From positions 868,001 to 932,000 of the forward strand of contig CP114179.1 in the NCBI GenBank assembly GCA_039555135.1: a stretch of DNA of 64,000 bases, in the 5' to 3' direction. Origin of the DNA: Phycisphaeraceae bacterium D3-23 (GTDB lineage: Bacteria; Planctomycetota; Phycisphaerae; Phycisphaerales; Phycisphaeraceae). Shown piece by piece: positions 10,629-18,470 of the stretch. Numbering within the stretch: position 1 is the first letter of the stretch; each line of letters opens with the position of its first letter. A program made the position numbers and the translations under genes. The notes under the pieces were generated by a model. It made no database searches. It saw nothing but the letters and a program-made list of their open reading frames with translations, and had not been told where the DNA came from.

Positions 10629-12482
10629 ATGGCCCGGCTCTGGCAGCAATTCGCGCAGCACTTCAACCGCCTCCGCGCCGCGGCGGGGTTCTCGCCCAAC
10701 TGGTTCCTCATCCCGCTCGCCGCCGTGATCGGCGCGCTGGGCGGCCTCGTCGCGGCGGGCTTTGGTACGGGGGTCGAGTGGATCAGCGAGACGCTCTCGA
10801 CCATGCAGCAGCGGCCGTCGCTGTGGGTGATGGGCACGCTGGTCGTGCTGATCCCCGCGGCCGGCGGCCTGATCGTCGGGCTGATCCAGTCGCGGCTGAT
10901 GCGGACCGGGCCGATCGCCGGCGTGCCCGAGGTGATCGAGTCGCTGGCCAAAGACCGCGGTAAGCTCAAGGGCCGGGTCGGCGCGAGCAAGGCCGTGACC
11001 GCGGCGTGTACGCTGGGGACGGGCGGGTCGGCGGGGATCGAGGGGCCGATCATCACGATCGGCGCGACGCTGGGCAGCAAGGCCGCGCAGTGGCTGCACA
11101 TCAAGCCCGAGCACTACCCGACGCTGATCGGCTGCGGCGCGGCCAGCGCCACGGCCGGGATCTTCAACGCCCCGATCGCCGGCGTGCTCTTCGTCCTCGA
11201 AGTCATCCTCCGCGACTTCTCCGTGCGCACCTTCATGCCCATCGTCGTTGCCAGCGTCTTCGGCACCGCCGTGTCGCAGGAGTTTTTCGCGCAGCTCGGG
11301 GGCGGGCACGACTCGGTCGCGGGCGCGCTGTTTCAGGTCCCGCCCGAGATGCTGATCGACTACCGCTTCGTACTTTCCGAGACGCCGGCGTACATGGCGC
11401 TCGGGCTGGTATGCGGGCTCGTCGGGCTCGGGCTCGCCGGGTCTTTGCGGCTGAGCGCCCGGCTGTGGCAGCGCGTGCCCGTCCCGGACTTCACCCGCCC
11501 TGCGCTGGGCGGGCTGATGCTCGGCGCGATGGGACTGCTCTTCCTCGTCCTCTTCCCCGCCAACGCGACAATCGAAGAACACCTCGGCTCCCACCAGCCC
11601 GTCTTCATGGGCAACGGCTACTCCGTTATCGAGTCGCTGCTCAACCCCGAGACCTACCACGCCGCGACGATCGGTGTCTGGCTCCTGCTCGCGATCCTGC
11701 TCTTCAAGATCGTCGGCACGGGGCTCACGATCGGGTCGGGCGGGTCGGGCGGCGCGATCGCGCCCAGCTTGTTTGTCGGCGCCGCGGCCGGCGCGCTCTT
11801 CGCCGTCGCGCTCCAGAAGACCGGCTACTTCCCGGGCGCGACCCCCGCGACCTACGCGCTGGCGGGCATGGCCGGCGCGATCGCCGCCTCGCTGCACTGC
11901 CCGCTCACCGCCTTCCTCCTCGTCTTCGAGATCACGCAGGACTACAAGGTCATCCTCCCCATCATGCTCGTCGCCATCATCTCAACAACCACCGCCCAGT
12001 TCCTCCACCGCGACTCGGTCTACACCGACCTGCTGCGCCGCCGCGGCATCCGGATGGGGCAGGTCTCCGACCTCTCGATCCTCCGCCGGATCCAGGTCAG
12101 CGACGTGCCCAAGACCCCCGCCGTGCTCGTCAACCCCGACGACCCGGCGCAGCGTCTCATCGACCTCGCCACCGACTTCGCCGTGTCCGACTTCGTCGTC
12201 GTCGATGCCAAGGAGCACTACGTCGGGCTCGTCGTCGGCGACGACCTGCGCACGACGCTCGTGCAGCGCGAGGCCATCCCGCTCATGATCGTCGCCGAGC
12301 TCATGCGCACCAACCTCCCCACCGTGCAGGGCAACGAGACGCTCGACGTCGTGCTCGACAAGTTCGCCAAGCACGAGGTCTCGTCCCTGCCCATCGTCGC
12401 GCCCGAGGGCCACGTCTCGGGCATGGTCACCCGGTCGCGGCTGATGCGGCAGTATCAGGACGAGTTGGACAAACGTGGGTAG
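10629..12482 (+). CDS. ClC-type chloride channel/antiporter with C-terminal CBS pair
   Basis: A 617-residue integral membrane protein. ClC signatures are in order: the first filter region as GPIAGVPEVIESL (~95), GTGGSAGIEGP (residues 130-140, with the gating glutamate in GIEGP), GIFNAPIAGVLFVLE, and GSGGSGGAIAPSLFVGAAAG in the third filter region. Two CBS domains follow (about residues 480-610: TPAVLVNPDDPAQRLIDLA and LPTVQGNETLDVVLDKF...SSLPIVAPEGHVSGMVTRSRL), which in relatives bind adenine nucleotides. The gating glutamate suggests a Cl-/H+ exchanger, but transport mode cannot be decided here. Start supported by TACACT 6 nt upstream. The following gene is rnpA, separated by a heptad array. 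Confidence 0.93.
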   Translation: MARLWQQFAQHFNRLRAAAGFSPNWFLIPLAAVIGALGGLVAAGFGTGVEWISETLSTMQQRPSLWVMGTLVVLIPAAGGLIVGLIQSRLMRTGPIAGVPEVIESLAKDRGKLKGRVGASKAVTAACTLGTGGSAGIEGPIITIGATLGSKAAQWLHIKPEHYPTLIGCGAASATAGIFNAPIAGVLFVLEVILRDFSVRTFMPIVVASVFGTAVSQEFFAQLGGGHDSVAGALFQVPPEMLIDYRFVLSETPAYMALGLVCGLVGLGLAGSLRLSARLWQRVPVPDFTRPALGGLMLGAMGLLFLVLFPANATIEEHLGSHQPVFMGNGYSVIESLLNPETYHAATIGVWLLLAILLFKIVGTGLTIGSGGSGGAIAPSLFVGAAAGALFAVALQKTGYFPGATPATYALAGMAGAIAASLHCPLTAFLLVFEITQDYKVILPIMLVAIISTTTAQFLHRDSVYTDLLRRRGIRMGQVSDLSILRRIQVSDVPKTPAVLVNPDDPAQRLIDLATDFAVSDFVVVDAKEHYVGLVVGDDLRTTLVQREAIPLMIVAELMRTNLPTVQGNETLDVVLDKFAKHEVSSLPIVAPEGHVSGMVTRSRLMRQYQDELDKRG

Positions 12483-12485
12483 CTC

Positions 12486-12658
12486 GGGTGCCGGGTCTCG
12501 GGTCCAAGGTTTGGGGACTGGAACGATAGCGCCAATGGTTTCAAGCTACGATGTCGCGTTAGCCGTCGCCGCCGCGCCGCCGCGCAGGCGCGTTGCAAAA
12601 CCCAGCGAGCGTATCATCACCAGCCCGAAACCCGAAACCCCCGACCCGAAACCCGAAA
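12486..12658. repeat. Inverted pair of heptanucleotide arrays (GGGNNNN / CCCGAAA)
   Basis: Five G-rich heptads in register at 12486-12520 (GGGTGCC, GGGTCTC, GGGTCCA, AGGTTTG, GGGACTG) face five C-rich heptads at 12624-12658 (CCCGAAA x4 with one CCCCCGA). The left array follows the ClC stop by 3 nt; the right array lies inside the N-terminal extension of rnpA and encodes its SPKPETPDPKPET linker. The G-rich strand of each array meets the usual G3-N4 pattern for G-quadruplex formation with at most one weak run. Confidence 0.7.
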
Positions 12659-13041
12659 CGCGAAAGCGTTTCAAGTTCACCCACGCGCACCGCCTGCACG
12701 GCGACCGCGCGTTCCAACAGGTCTTCGCCAACAAACTCCGCAAAAACGCCGGGCCCCTCGCCGTCCTCGCGCTGCCCAACGGCCAGCCCCACCACCGCCT
12801 CGGGCTCAGCGTGTCGCGTCGGGTCGGTAATGCCGTCAAACGCCACCGCATCAAGCGCATGCTCCGCGAGGCGTTCCGTATCCACCACCACGACTGGCCA
12901 GGCCGATACGACCTCGTCATCGTCGTCTACCCACACGACACGCTGAAGCTGGACATTTATGCAGAACACCTCGCAGAAGCACTCCGGCAGCTCCACCACG
13001 TCGCAGAGAAACGCGCGACGCGCGAGGGGTCTAAGGGCTAA
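12535..13041 (+). CDS. rnpA: Ribonuclease P protein component with N-terminal extension
   Basis: The conserved core (FKFTHAHRLHGDRAFQQVFAN...HRLGLSVSRRVGNAVKRHRI, then KRMLREAFRIH) is the RnpA fold with its RNR-type motif; it binds RNase P RNA in pre-tRNA 5' maturation. No ATG, GTG or TTG occurs in frame between 12535 and the core, so the protein must carry about 45 extra N-terminal residues (168 aa in total). That extension is built from a REP-like repeat (AVAAAPPRRRVAKP, 12556-12590) and a CCCGAAA heptad array. The last codons and stop (SKG, TAA at 13039-13041) come from another heptad array. rpmH, the usual upstream partner, is not here. Confidence 0.9.
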   Translation: MVSSYDVALAVAAAPPRRRVAKPSERIITSPKPETPDPKPETRKRFKFTHAHRLHGDRAFQQVFANKLRKNAGPLAVLALPNGQPHHRLGLSVSRRVGNAVKRHRIKRMLREAFRIHHHDWPGRYDLVIVVYPHDTLKLDIYAEHLAEALRQLHHVAEKRATREGSKG

Positions 13042-13181
13042 GGGCTAAGGGCTAGCATCGAGTAAGTAACAACACGAGACAGACACCGGCCTCGAAAGCC
13101 GATCCCCACTCAGTGGATAAACTCTTTTGCAATCTCCCGCCTCCATCCCTAGACCCTAGGCCTTAGACCCTAGACCCTACC
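13027..13181. repeat. Inverted pair of telomere-like heptad arrays
   Basis: GGGTCTA followed by three AGGGCTA heptads (13027-13054) faces CCCTAGA, CCCTAGG, CCTTAGA, CCCTAGA, CCCTACC (13147-13181). The arms are inverted relative to each other and 92 nt apart. The left arm contains the rnpA stop codon; the right arm ends 4 nt before the YihY start codon. The left arm on + and the right arm on - each have four GGG runs with 4-nt loops, a canonical G-quadruplex pattern. Confidence 0.75.
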
Positions 13182-13185
13182 CCCC

Positions 13186-14688
13186 ATGAAGTGGTTCCAC
13201 CGACTCAAACTCGAGCTCCGCATCGCGCTCACTCGCCCGCGCACCAACCTCACGCGCGGCCAGCGCTTCGTCCGCTACTGCATGGACCTCGCCCTCCACG
13301 CACGCAACGAGCTCCGTGAGGACGCGGCCACCACCATGGCCGCCGCACTCACCTACCGCACGATCTTCGGCCTCGTCCCCGTCCTCGTCATGACACTCAT
13401 CGTCTTCCGCGCTTTTGGCGGGTTCGACGACAACGCTCAGAACGGGCTCCGCGACATGGTCTACAGCGTCCTCGAAATCGAGCGTCCCGACCCCACCCCC
13501 ACCGACGACCCCGCCGAAGACGCCAAGCTCCAGCTCAACGTCGACGACTTCCCCGAGATGTTCCGCCCGCTGGTCGAGGAAGCGATCGCCAAGAGTATCC
13601 AGGAAAGCCCCTTGGCCGCTGCGGGCCGCGCAGAGATCGAGCTCCAGCAACGTATCGACAACATCCTGGGTGACCTGTCGAGCCGGGCCGCGAATATCGA
13701 CATGAGCAAGATCGGTGTGGTCGGCATGCTCATCCTGATCTGGGCGGCACTCGGCCTCATCGTGACGATCGAGAAGAACTTCAACGTCATCTTCAAGGCC
13801 CCGCAGGGCCGGCCCTGGCACGTGCGCATCCCGATCTACTGGGCCGTCATCACGCTGGGCCCCGTGCTGGTCTGGGCGAGCTTCTACTTCTCCAACCGGC
13901 TGATCGAGTATTCCGCCGAGCTCCAATACGTCGGCGGGCTGTTCGCATGGCTCAACCGCTTCGCCGCCCTGCTCGTGACCTGGCTGCTGTTCGTCCTCAT
14001 GTTCAAGCTCCTGCCCAATGCACGGGTCAAGATGCGGCCGGCCATGATCGGGGCGATGGTGTCCGCGCTCGCCTGGGAAGGCATGAAGGCCGCGCTGCGC
14101 TGGTACATCGATAACGCCGTCGTCGGCTCGACCCAGTCCGCGCTCTACGGCTCGCTCGCGCTGATCCCCATCATGCTCCTGTGGACCTACATCACCTGGC
14201 TCATCATCCTCGCCGGGCTCGAAGTCACCCACATCCTCCAGACCCTGCCCGCCCAGCGGCTCGGGCTGGCCCGGGCGACGCTGCTTCCGGACAACGCCGC
14301 ACAGACGCCGCTGCGCGACCCCTGGCTCGTGATCCCGGTCCTCAGCGCGATCGCCGAGGCCTTCCACCAAGGGCAAACCGTTTCCGTCAACGAGATCGCC
14401 GAACGCCTCGACGCCACCATGAAAGAGGTCGGCCGGGTCACCCGGGAACTCACACGTCGCGGCCTGCTCCACCACCTGCCCGACGAAGATGGGCCCGACC
14501 GGCTGTCGCTCGCGATGCCGCCGGACAAGATCCGCATCGCCGACCTCATCGACACGACGCATGACGCCGCGGGCGACGACATGCCCGGCCACGCGCTGCT
14601 GCAACAACTCGCCGACGCGCAGAACCAGGCGCTCGCCGACGCGACGCTGGAAGGTGCGTCTGCGCGTCGCCGCGGCGGCGATGGCTAA
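13186..14688 (+). CDS. YihY/BrkB family inner-membrane protein with C-terminal winged helix
   Basis: A 500-residue protein. The YihY/BrkB core spans about residues 35-370, with an amphipathic N-terminus, AAALTYRTIFGLVPVLVMTL, LILIWAALGLIVTIEKNFNV, GRPWHVRIPIYWAVITLGPV, LWTYITWLIILAGLEVTHIL and a characteristic acidic extracytoplasmic loop. About 75 residues (QGQTVSVNEIAERLDATMKE...RELTRRGLLHHL) form a winged-helix-like tail seen in longer family members. Once called RNase BN, the family has no confirmed nuclease activity. The C-terminus ARRRGGDG and the TAA stop are encoded by the inverted repeat at 14661-14744. Start follows the heptad array directly, with no ribosome-binding site. Confidence 0.85.
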   Translation: MKWFHRLKLELRIALTRPRTNLTRGQRFVRYCMDLALHARNELREDAATTMAAALTYRTIFGLVPVLVMTLIVFRAFGGFDDNAQNGLRDMVYSVLEIERPDPTPTDDPAEDAKLQLNVDDFPEMFRPLVEEAIAKSIQESPLAAAGRAEIELQQRIDNILGDLSSRAANIDMSKIGVVGMLILIWAALGLIVTIEKNFNVIFKAPQGRPWHVRIPIYWAVITLGPVLVWASFYFSNRLIEYSAELQYVGGLFAWLNRFAALLVTWLLFVLMFKLLPNARVKMRPAMIGAMVSALAWEGMKAALRWYIDNAVVGSTQSALYGSLALIPIMLLWTYITWLIILAGLEVTHILQTLPAQRLGLARATLLPDNAAQTPLRDPWLVIPVLSAIAEAFHQGQTVSVNEIAERLDATMKEVGRVTRELTRRGLLHHLPDEDGPDRLSLAMPPDKIRIADLIDTTHDAAGDDMPGHALLQQLADAQNQALADATLEGASARRRGGDG

Positions 14689-14744
14689 CCCGAAGCAGAA
14701 TCACGCGCCGCCCGCGTTAGCCGTCGCCGCCGCGGCGACGCGCA
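14661..14744. repeat. Inverted repeat supplying stop codons to two convergent genes
   Basis: 29-bp arms at 14661-14689 and 14716-14744 differ at one position and are separated by 26 nt. The left arm encodes the C-terminal ARRRGGDG and TAA of the YihY gene; the right arm, read on the minus strand, encodes the C-terminal ARRRGGDG and TAA of NAD synthetase. The core GTTAGCC(G/A)TCGCC links it to the REP-like family at 4873. Confidence 0.85.
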
Positions 14745-16489
14745 GGCACATTCGCAGTCGCAACCCCATCCAACCCCCGCTGGTTGTCGTAGCCCTGCGC
14801 GATCGGCATCCGGCGCCCAAACCCGAACGCCCGGCCTGTGATCTTCAGGCCCGGCGCGGCCTGCTTGCGTTTGTATTCGTTCAGATCAATCAGCCGCGTG
14901 ATCCGCAGAATGGTCTCGGCGTCGCAGTCCATCTGCGCGATGATCTGACGAGCGGTCTGCTCGCGCTCGATGTAGCGCTCGATGATCTCATCGAGGACTT
15001 CATACGCCGGCAATGAGTCCTGGTCGGTCTGGTCGGGCCGAAGTTCCGCGCTGGGCGGCTTAGTGATCGTATCGAGCGGGATGACGGGGCCGTCAAACTG
15101 CTTGTATAGCGTGCAATCCGGCGTGTTCATCCATTTCGCGAGGTCATACACCATCGTCTTGGGCACGTCGGAGAGCACGGAGAATCCGCCGCACATATCG
15201 CCGTAGAGCGTGCAGTAGCCCACCGCCAGTTCGCTCTTGTTGCCGGTCGTCACGAGCATCGCGCCCAGCTTGTTGCTCAGCGCCATCAGGATGTTGCCAC
15301 GCACGCGTGCCTGGATGTTTTCCTCGGTGACATCTTCCGGTAGGCCGGCAAACAAGTCCGCGAGCATCGCTTCCATCGCGCCGTGGGCCGGCTCGATCGG
15401 GATCACATCGAACGCGACGTCGAGGTTCTCGGCGAGCAGCCGCGCGTCCGTCACACTCCCCCCGCTCGAGTAGCGCGACGGCATACCGAACCCGCGCACA
15501 TTCTCCGCCCCAAGCGCCGCGACCGCGATCGCGCAAGACACGGCCGAGTCGATCCCGCCCGACAGCCCCATCACCACCTGCTTGAAACTGCACTTGCGGC
15601 AGTAGTCGCTCAAGCCGAGCACCAGCGCCGCGTACACCGACGCCAGCCCCTCGCGCGGCGACTCGATGCGCGACACCTCGGACGCGCCGAGCGCGCCCCC
15701 GCCCGCGCTGTTCGCCTCGTCCCCGGTCGGGACCTCGACGACCAGCAGGTCGGGCTCAAAGTCTTTGGCGTGCGCCAGCACCTGTCCCCGCGCATCGAAC
15801 ACACACGAGTTGCCGTCGAACACGAGCTCGTCGTTGCCGCCGACCTGGTTGCAGTAGACCAGCGGGAGTGCGTGGCGTTTGGCGACCCGGCTCATCAGCT
15901 TCAGCCGGAACGCGTGCTTGCGGATGACGTAAGGCGACGCGGAGCAGTTCACAAAGAGCTGCGCCCCGAGCTGGGCGAGCTCGTCGATCGGGTTATCGTG
16001 GTAGAGCTGACGCGAGACCGCGTGCTCTTCGTTCCACAGGTCTTCGCAGATGCTGATCCCGAGCTTGATGCCGGCAAAGTCTGCGAGGTCGACGCGCGGG
16101 CCCGGCTCGAAATACCGCCGCTCGTCAAACACGTCGTAGGTCGGCAGCAGGTGCTTGCGGTGGTAGCCCGCGACGGCACCCTCGACGCACAGCGCCGCGG
16201 CGTTGTAGAGGGTTCGGCCGCGCTCGTGCTCCGAAGGCAGGGGCAGACCGATAACCGCCGCGATGCCCCGGCACTCCGCGGCGAGCTGATCGACCGCCGC
16301 GACGCACTCGGCGACCACGGCCGGCTTGAGCAGCAGGTCCTTGGGCGGGTAGCCGATAATCGCCAGCTCTGGGAACACCGCGAGCGAGGCACCCCGCTCA
16401 CGGGCGGTGAAAAGTGAATCGCGGATCAACTCCGCGTTGCCGGCGATATCCCCCACCGTCGGGTTGATTTGGGCGAGTGCAAGTTTCAT
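14717..16489 (-). CDS. nadE: Glutamine-dependent NAD+ synthetase
   Basis: A 590-residue two-domain enzyme that converts deamido-NAD to NAD+ using glutamine. Residues 1-~275 are a nitrilase-type glutaminase with the Glu-Lys-Cys triad visible in FPELAIIGYP, YHRKHLLPTYDVFDERRYFE and LFVNCSASPYVIRKHAFR. The C-terminal half is the ATP-pyrophosphatase synthetase with the P-loop MGLSGGIDSAVSCAIAVAAL, followed by NIQARVRGNILMALSN and LVTTGNKSELAVGYCTLYGD. Start set at MKLALAQINPTVGD; an ATG 4 codons upstream is in frame but the family starts here. The last residues ARRRGGDG come from the inverted repeat and are not part of the family. Convergent with the YihY gene. Confidence 0.97.
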   Translation of the reverse strand: MKLALAQINPTVGDIAGNAELIRDSLFTARERGASLAVFPELAIIGYPPKDLLLKPAVVAECVAAVDQLAAECRGIAAVIGLPLPSEHERGRTLYNAAALCVEGAVAGYHRKHLLPTYDVFDERRYFEPGPRVDLADFAGIKLGISICEDLWNEEHAVSRQLYHDNPIDELAQLGAQLFVNCSASPYVIRKHAFRLKLMSRVAKRHALPLVYCNQVGGNDELVFDGNSCVFDARGQVLAHAKDFEPDLLVVEVPTGDEANSAGGGALGASEVSRIESPREGLASVYAALVLGLSDYCRKCSFKQVVMGLSGGIDSAVSCAIAVAALGAENVRGFGMPSRYSSGGSVTDARLLAENLDVAFDVIPIEPAHGAMEAMLADLFAGLPEDVTEENIQARVRGNILMALSNKLGAMLVTTGNKSELAVGYCTLYGDMCGGFSVLSDVPKTMVYDLAKWMNTPDCTLYKQFDGPVIPLDTITKPPSAELRPDQTDQDSLPAYEVLDEIIERYIEREQTARQIIAQMDCDAETILRITRLIDLNEYKRKQAAPGLKITGRAFGFGRRMPIAQGYDNQRGLDGVATANVPARRRGGDG

Positions 16490-16631
16490 ACCGGTTATCA
16501 TTAATCCTCAGCCGGGAAAACTACGACTACCATTCTAGGGCTTTGCCTCCCAAGGCGATCCCGACCCCGTTCCCAAAGCCACCGGCCCGACCGAGACACA
16601 CGCACGCAACACGCACCCAAGGCGACCCCCT

Positions 16632-17621
16632 ATGAAAAGACTGCTCCTCCTCCTCGCCGCCTCCACCTGCGCCGTGTCCTTCGGCTGCCAGCGCGACCAG
16701 CTCAGCCGAGTCGACCCTAAGCAGCAGCGCATCGACGACCTGATCGAGCAGGCGCACGAGTTCAACGACCTCGGGCTCACCGACTCGGCCTTCGCGGCAT
16801 TCGGGCTGGCGCTCGAAGAGAACCCACGCGTCGTCGAGGCCCACCTGGGCATCGGCGACATCTATAAGGAGCGCGGCGACTACGAACGCGCCTCGCCTCG
16901 CTACGAGATGGCGGCCGCGCTCGACCTCAACAACTACGACGCACACTACAACCTCGGCGTATGCAAGCAGGTGCTCGGCGACCTGCCCTTCGCGATCCGC
17001 AGCTACCTCCGCGCGCTGGCCATCAACCCCGACTCGGGCGAGGCCAACCGCGACCTCGCCTCGGCGTACATGCAGGACAACAAGACCGGGCTCGCGCTGG
17101 CGTATGCCGAGCGCGCGGCCGAGCTGTCGCCGGAATCCTACGGCGCGTGGGCGAACCTCGGGTTCGTGTACATCCGCATGGGCGAGTTCGAGAAGGCCGT
17201 CGATGCGTTGCGTGCGGCGACCGAGCTCGCGGCCGACGACACCGAGGCGACCCGCGTGATGCTCGGGCTCGCCGATGCGCATATCCGGCTGGGCAACTAC
17301 ACCCGGTCGATCAACGTTTTGCAGTCCGTGCTACGCACTGAGCCGACCTCGACCGCGCACGAGCGAATGGGCGTCGCAATGTTCAAGCTGCGCCGCTACG
17401 ACGACGCGCTGAGCCACTTCAAGCAGGCGATCGAGTTCGACGACACCGACACCGCGGCCCACAACGGGCTGGGCGTCGCGTACATGACGCTCTACATCGA
17501 GGGCGGCCGCGAAAACGTCTGGCAGCGTGACGAGGCCAAGCGCGCGTGGAACCGGTCCTTGGACCTCAACCCGAACCAGCCCGCGATCGTGGAACTGGTG
17601 GCGCGGTACGAGAACATCTAA
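16632..17621 (+). CDS. TPR-repeat lipoprotein
   Basis: A 329-residue lipoprotein. MKRLLLLLAASTCAVSFGC carries a lipobox (SFGC), so the mature protein would be lipid-anchored in the periplasm. Almost the whole mature chain is tetratricopeptide repeats, about seven of them (for example AHLGIGDIYKERGDYERASP, AHYNLGVCKQVLGDLPFAIR, AWANLGFVYIRMGEFEKAVD, AHERMGVAMFKLRRYDDALS, AHNGLGVAYMTLYIEGGREN). TPRs are protein-binding scaffolds, so a role in assembling an envelope complex is plausible; the partner is unknown. Convergent with the kinase gene at 17695, with a hairpin between them. Confidence 0.85.
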   Translation: MKRLLLLLAASTCAVSFGCQRDQLSRVDPKQQRIDDLIEQAHEFNDLGLTDSAFAAFGLALEENPRVVEAHLGIGDIYKERGDYERASPRYEMAAALDLNNYDAHYNLGVCKQVLGDLPFAIRSYLRALAINPDSGEANRDLASAYMQDNKTGLALAYAERAAELSPESYGAWANLGFVYIRMGEFEKAVDALRAATELAADDTEATRVMLGLADAHIRLGNYTRSINVLQSVLRTEPTSTAHERMGVAMFKLRRYDDALSHFKQAIEFDDTDTAAHNGLGVAYMTLYIEGGRENVWQRDEAKRAWNRSLDLNPNQPAIVELVARYENI

Positions 17622-17642
17622 CCGCGAGGCCGATGTATCGTA

Positions 17643-17667
17643 AGCCGTCGCTGCGGCGGCGACGGCT
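17643..17667. terminator. REP-like hairpin between convergent genes
   Basis: Perfect 9-bp stem AGCCGTCGC / GCGACGGCT with a 7-nt loop, 21 nt past the TPR gene and 27 nt from the stop of the minus-strand kinase. It belongs to the TAGCCGTCGC repeat family. No U-tract, so terminator function is inferred only from position. Confidence 0.5.
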
Positions 17668-17694
17668 ACCGGGCTATGTGCTACGGAGTACGCG

Positions 17695-18315
17695 CTAGCG
17701 GGGGAGCGCCTCTAACAGATCGAACCCGTCCGAGCGGGCGGCGTGGTAGCCGATTGTCACTGCCGCTAACGCCGCATACCGCGATGCGCGTCGTCGCAGC
17801 AACTCCGCGTAGCACCGGCCCAGCGCGACGGATTGATCTTCATCCACACCGGGTTCGTAGCCCCCCTGCCAAAGAACAGGCTTCGGCTCGCGGAGATAGA
17901 GTTCAACCATCCGGTCGCGGACGGAGTCAGGCGCTTCGAAGTAGACGACACGGGTCTCGCTCTTCAGCCGATCGAGCGGCGCGTCGCCGGTGTAGATGAC
18001 GCTGCCCGTGGTATCGAGGACGACGTGACGGTCGGCGGTCTGGGCGGCGGCGGCGGTGTCAAGGGCTTCGCTTGTGACTTCGCGTTCGAGGGCGAGGTAC
18101 TGCGCTTCGCGTTCGGCGTAGCCGGGCGTCCAGGGCATGCCCATCCACCGGCCCACGGCGTGGACCGGGTCTTCATCGTCCGCAACATCGATCCACTCAC
18201 CCAGCCGCTGCGCGATCATGGCGTCACAGTCGAGGTGCAACCAGCCGTGCTGCGCGAGTTGCTTCGCCCAGTGGGACTTGCCGATGCCGGACATGCCGAT
18301 GAATGCGAGGTGCAT
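17695..18315 (-). CDS. P-loop kinase, shikimate-kinase-like
   Basis: A 206-residue cytoplasmic protein starting MHLAFIGMSGIGKSHWAKQL, a Walker A loop GMSGIGKS at residues 7-14. HLDCDAMIAQRLGEW follows at the place where shikimate and adenylate kinases bind substrate. A Walker-B-like strand RHVVLDTTGSVIY comes later. The overall size and the early DCD motif resemble the shikimate kinase / AAA-type small-molecule kinase group, but shikimate-binding arginines are not obvious, so the substrate is left open. A G-rich heptad array begins 2 nt upstream of the start codon. Confidence 0.65.
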   Translation of the reverse strand: MHLAFIGMSGIGKSHWAKQLAQHGWLHLDCDAMIAQRLGEWIDVADDEDPVHAVGRWMGMPWTPGYAEREAQYLALEREVTSEALDTAAAAQTADRHVVLDTTGSVIYTGDAPLDRLKSETRVVYFEAPDSVRDRMVELYLREPKPVLWQGGYEPGVDEDQSVALGRCYAELLRRRASRYAALAAVTIGYHAARSDGFDLLEALPR

Positions 18316-18316
18316 A

Positions 18317-18463
18317 GGGGCCAGGGGTTAGGGCCGAGGGCCTGGGCCGGGACAACAGGGGTAGACGAAAATCCAAACGGGTTCGAGTAGGATCACGAAT
18401 CTCGTTTCATCAGTGCGGCGCAACTTGCGCTGGGACCTAAGCCCTAGGCCCTAGCGCCTAACC
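18317..18463. repeat. Inverted pair of heptad arrays upstream of the P-loop kinase
   Basis: GGGGCCA, GGGGTTA, GGGCCGA, GGGCCTG (18317-18344, plus GGGCCGGG) face CCTAAGC, CCTAGGC, CCTAGCG, CCTAACC (18436-18463); the arms are about 85-90 nt apart. The left arm abuts the kinase start codon (18313-18315) and the right arm ends 8 nt before the stop codon of the fusion gene at 18471. Same design as the pairs at 12486 and 13027. Confidence 0.7.
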
Positions 18464-18470
18464 ACTACGC

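Noticed and set aside
13112-13120. AGTGGATAA, one mismatch from a DnaA box, next to rnpA (possible replication origin)
   Set aside because: A single imperfect box, no dnaA, dnaN or rpmH nearby and no AT-rich unwinding element.
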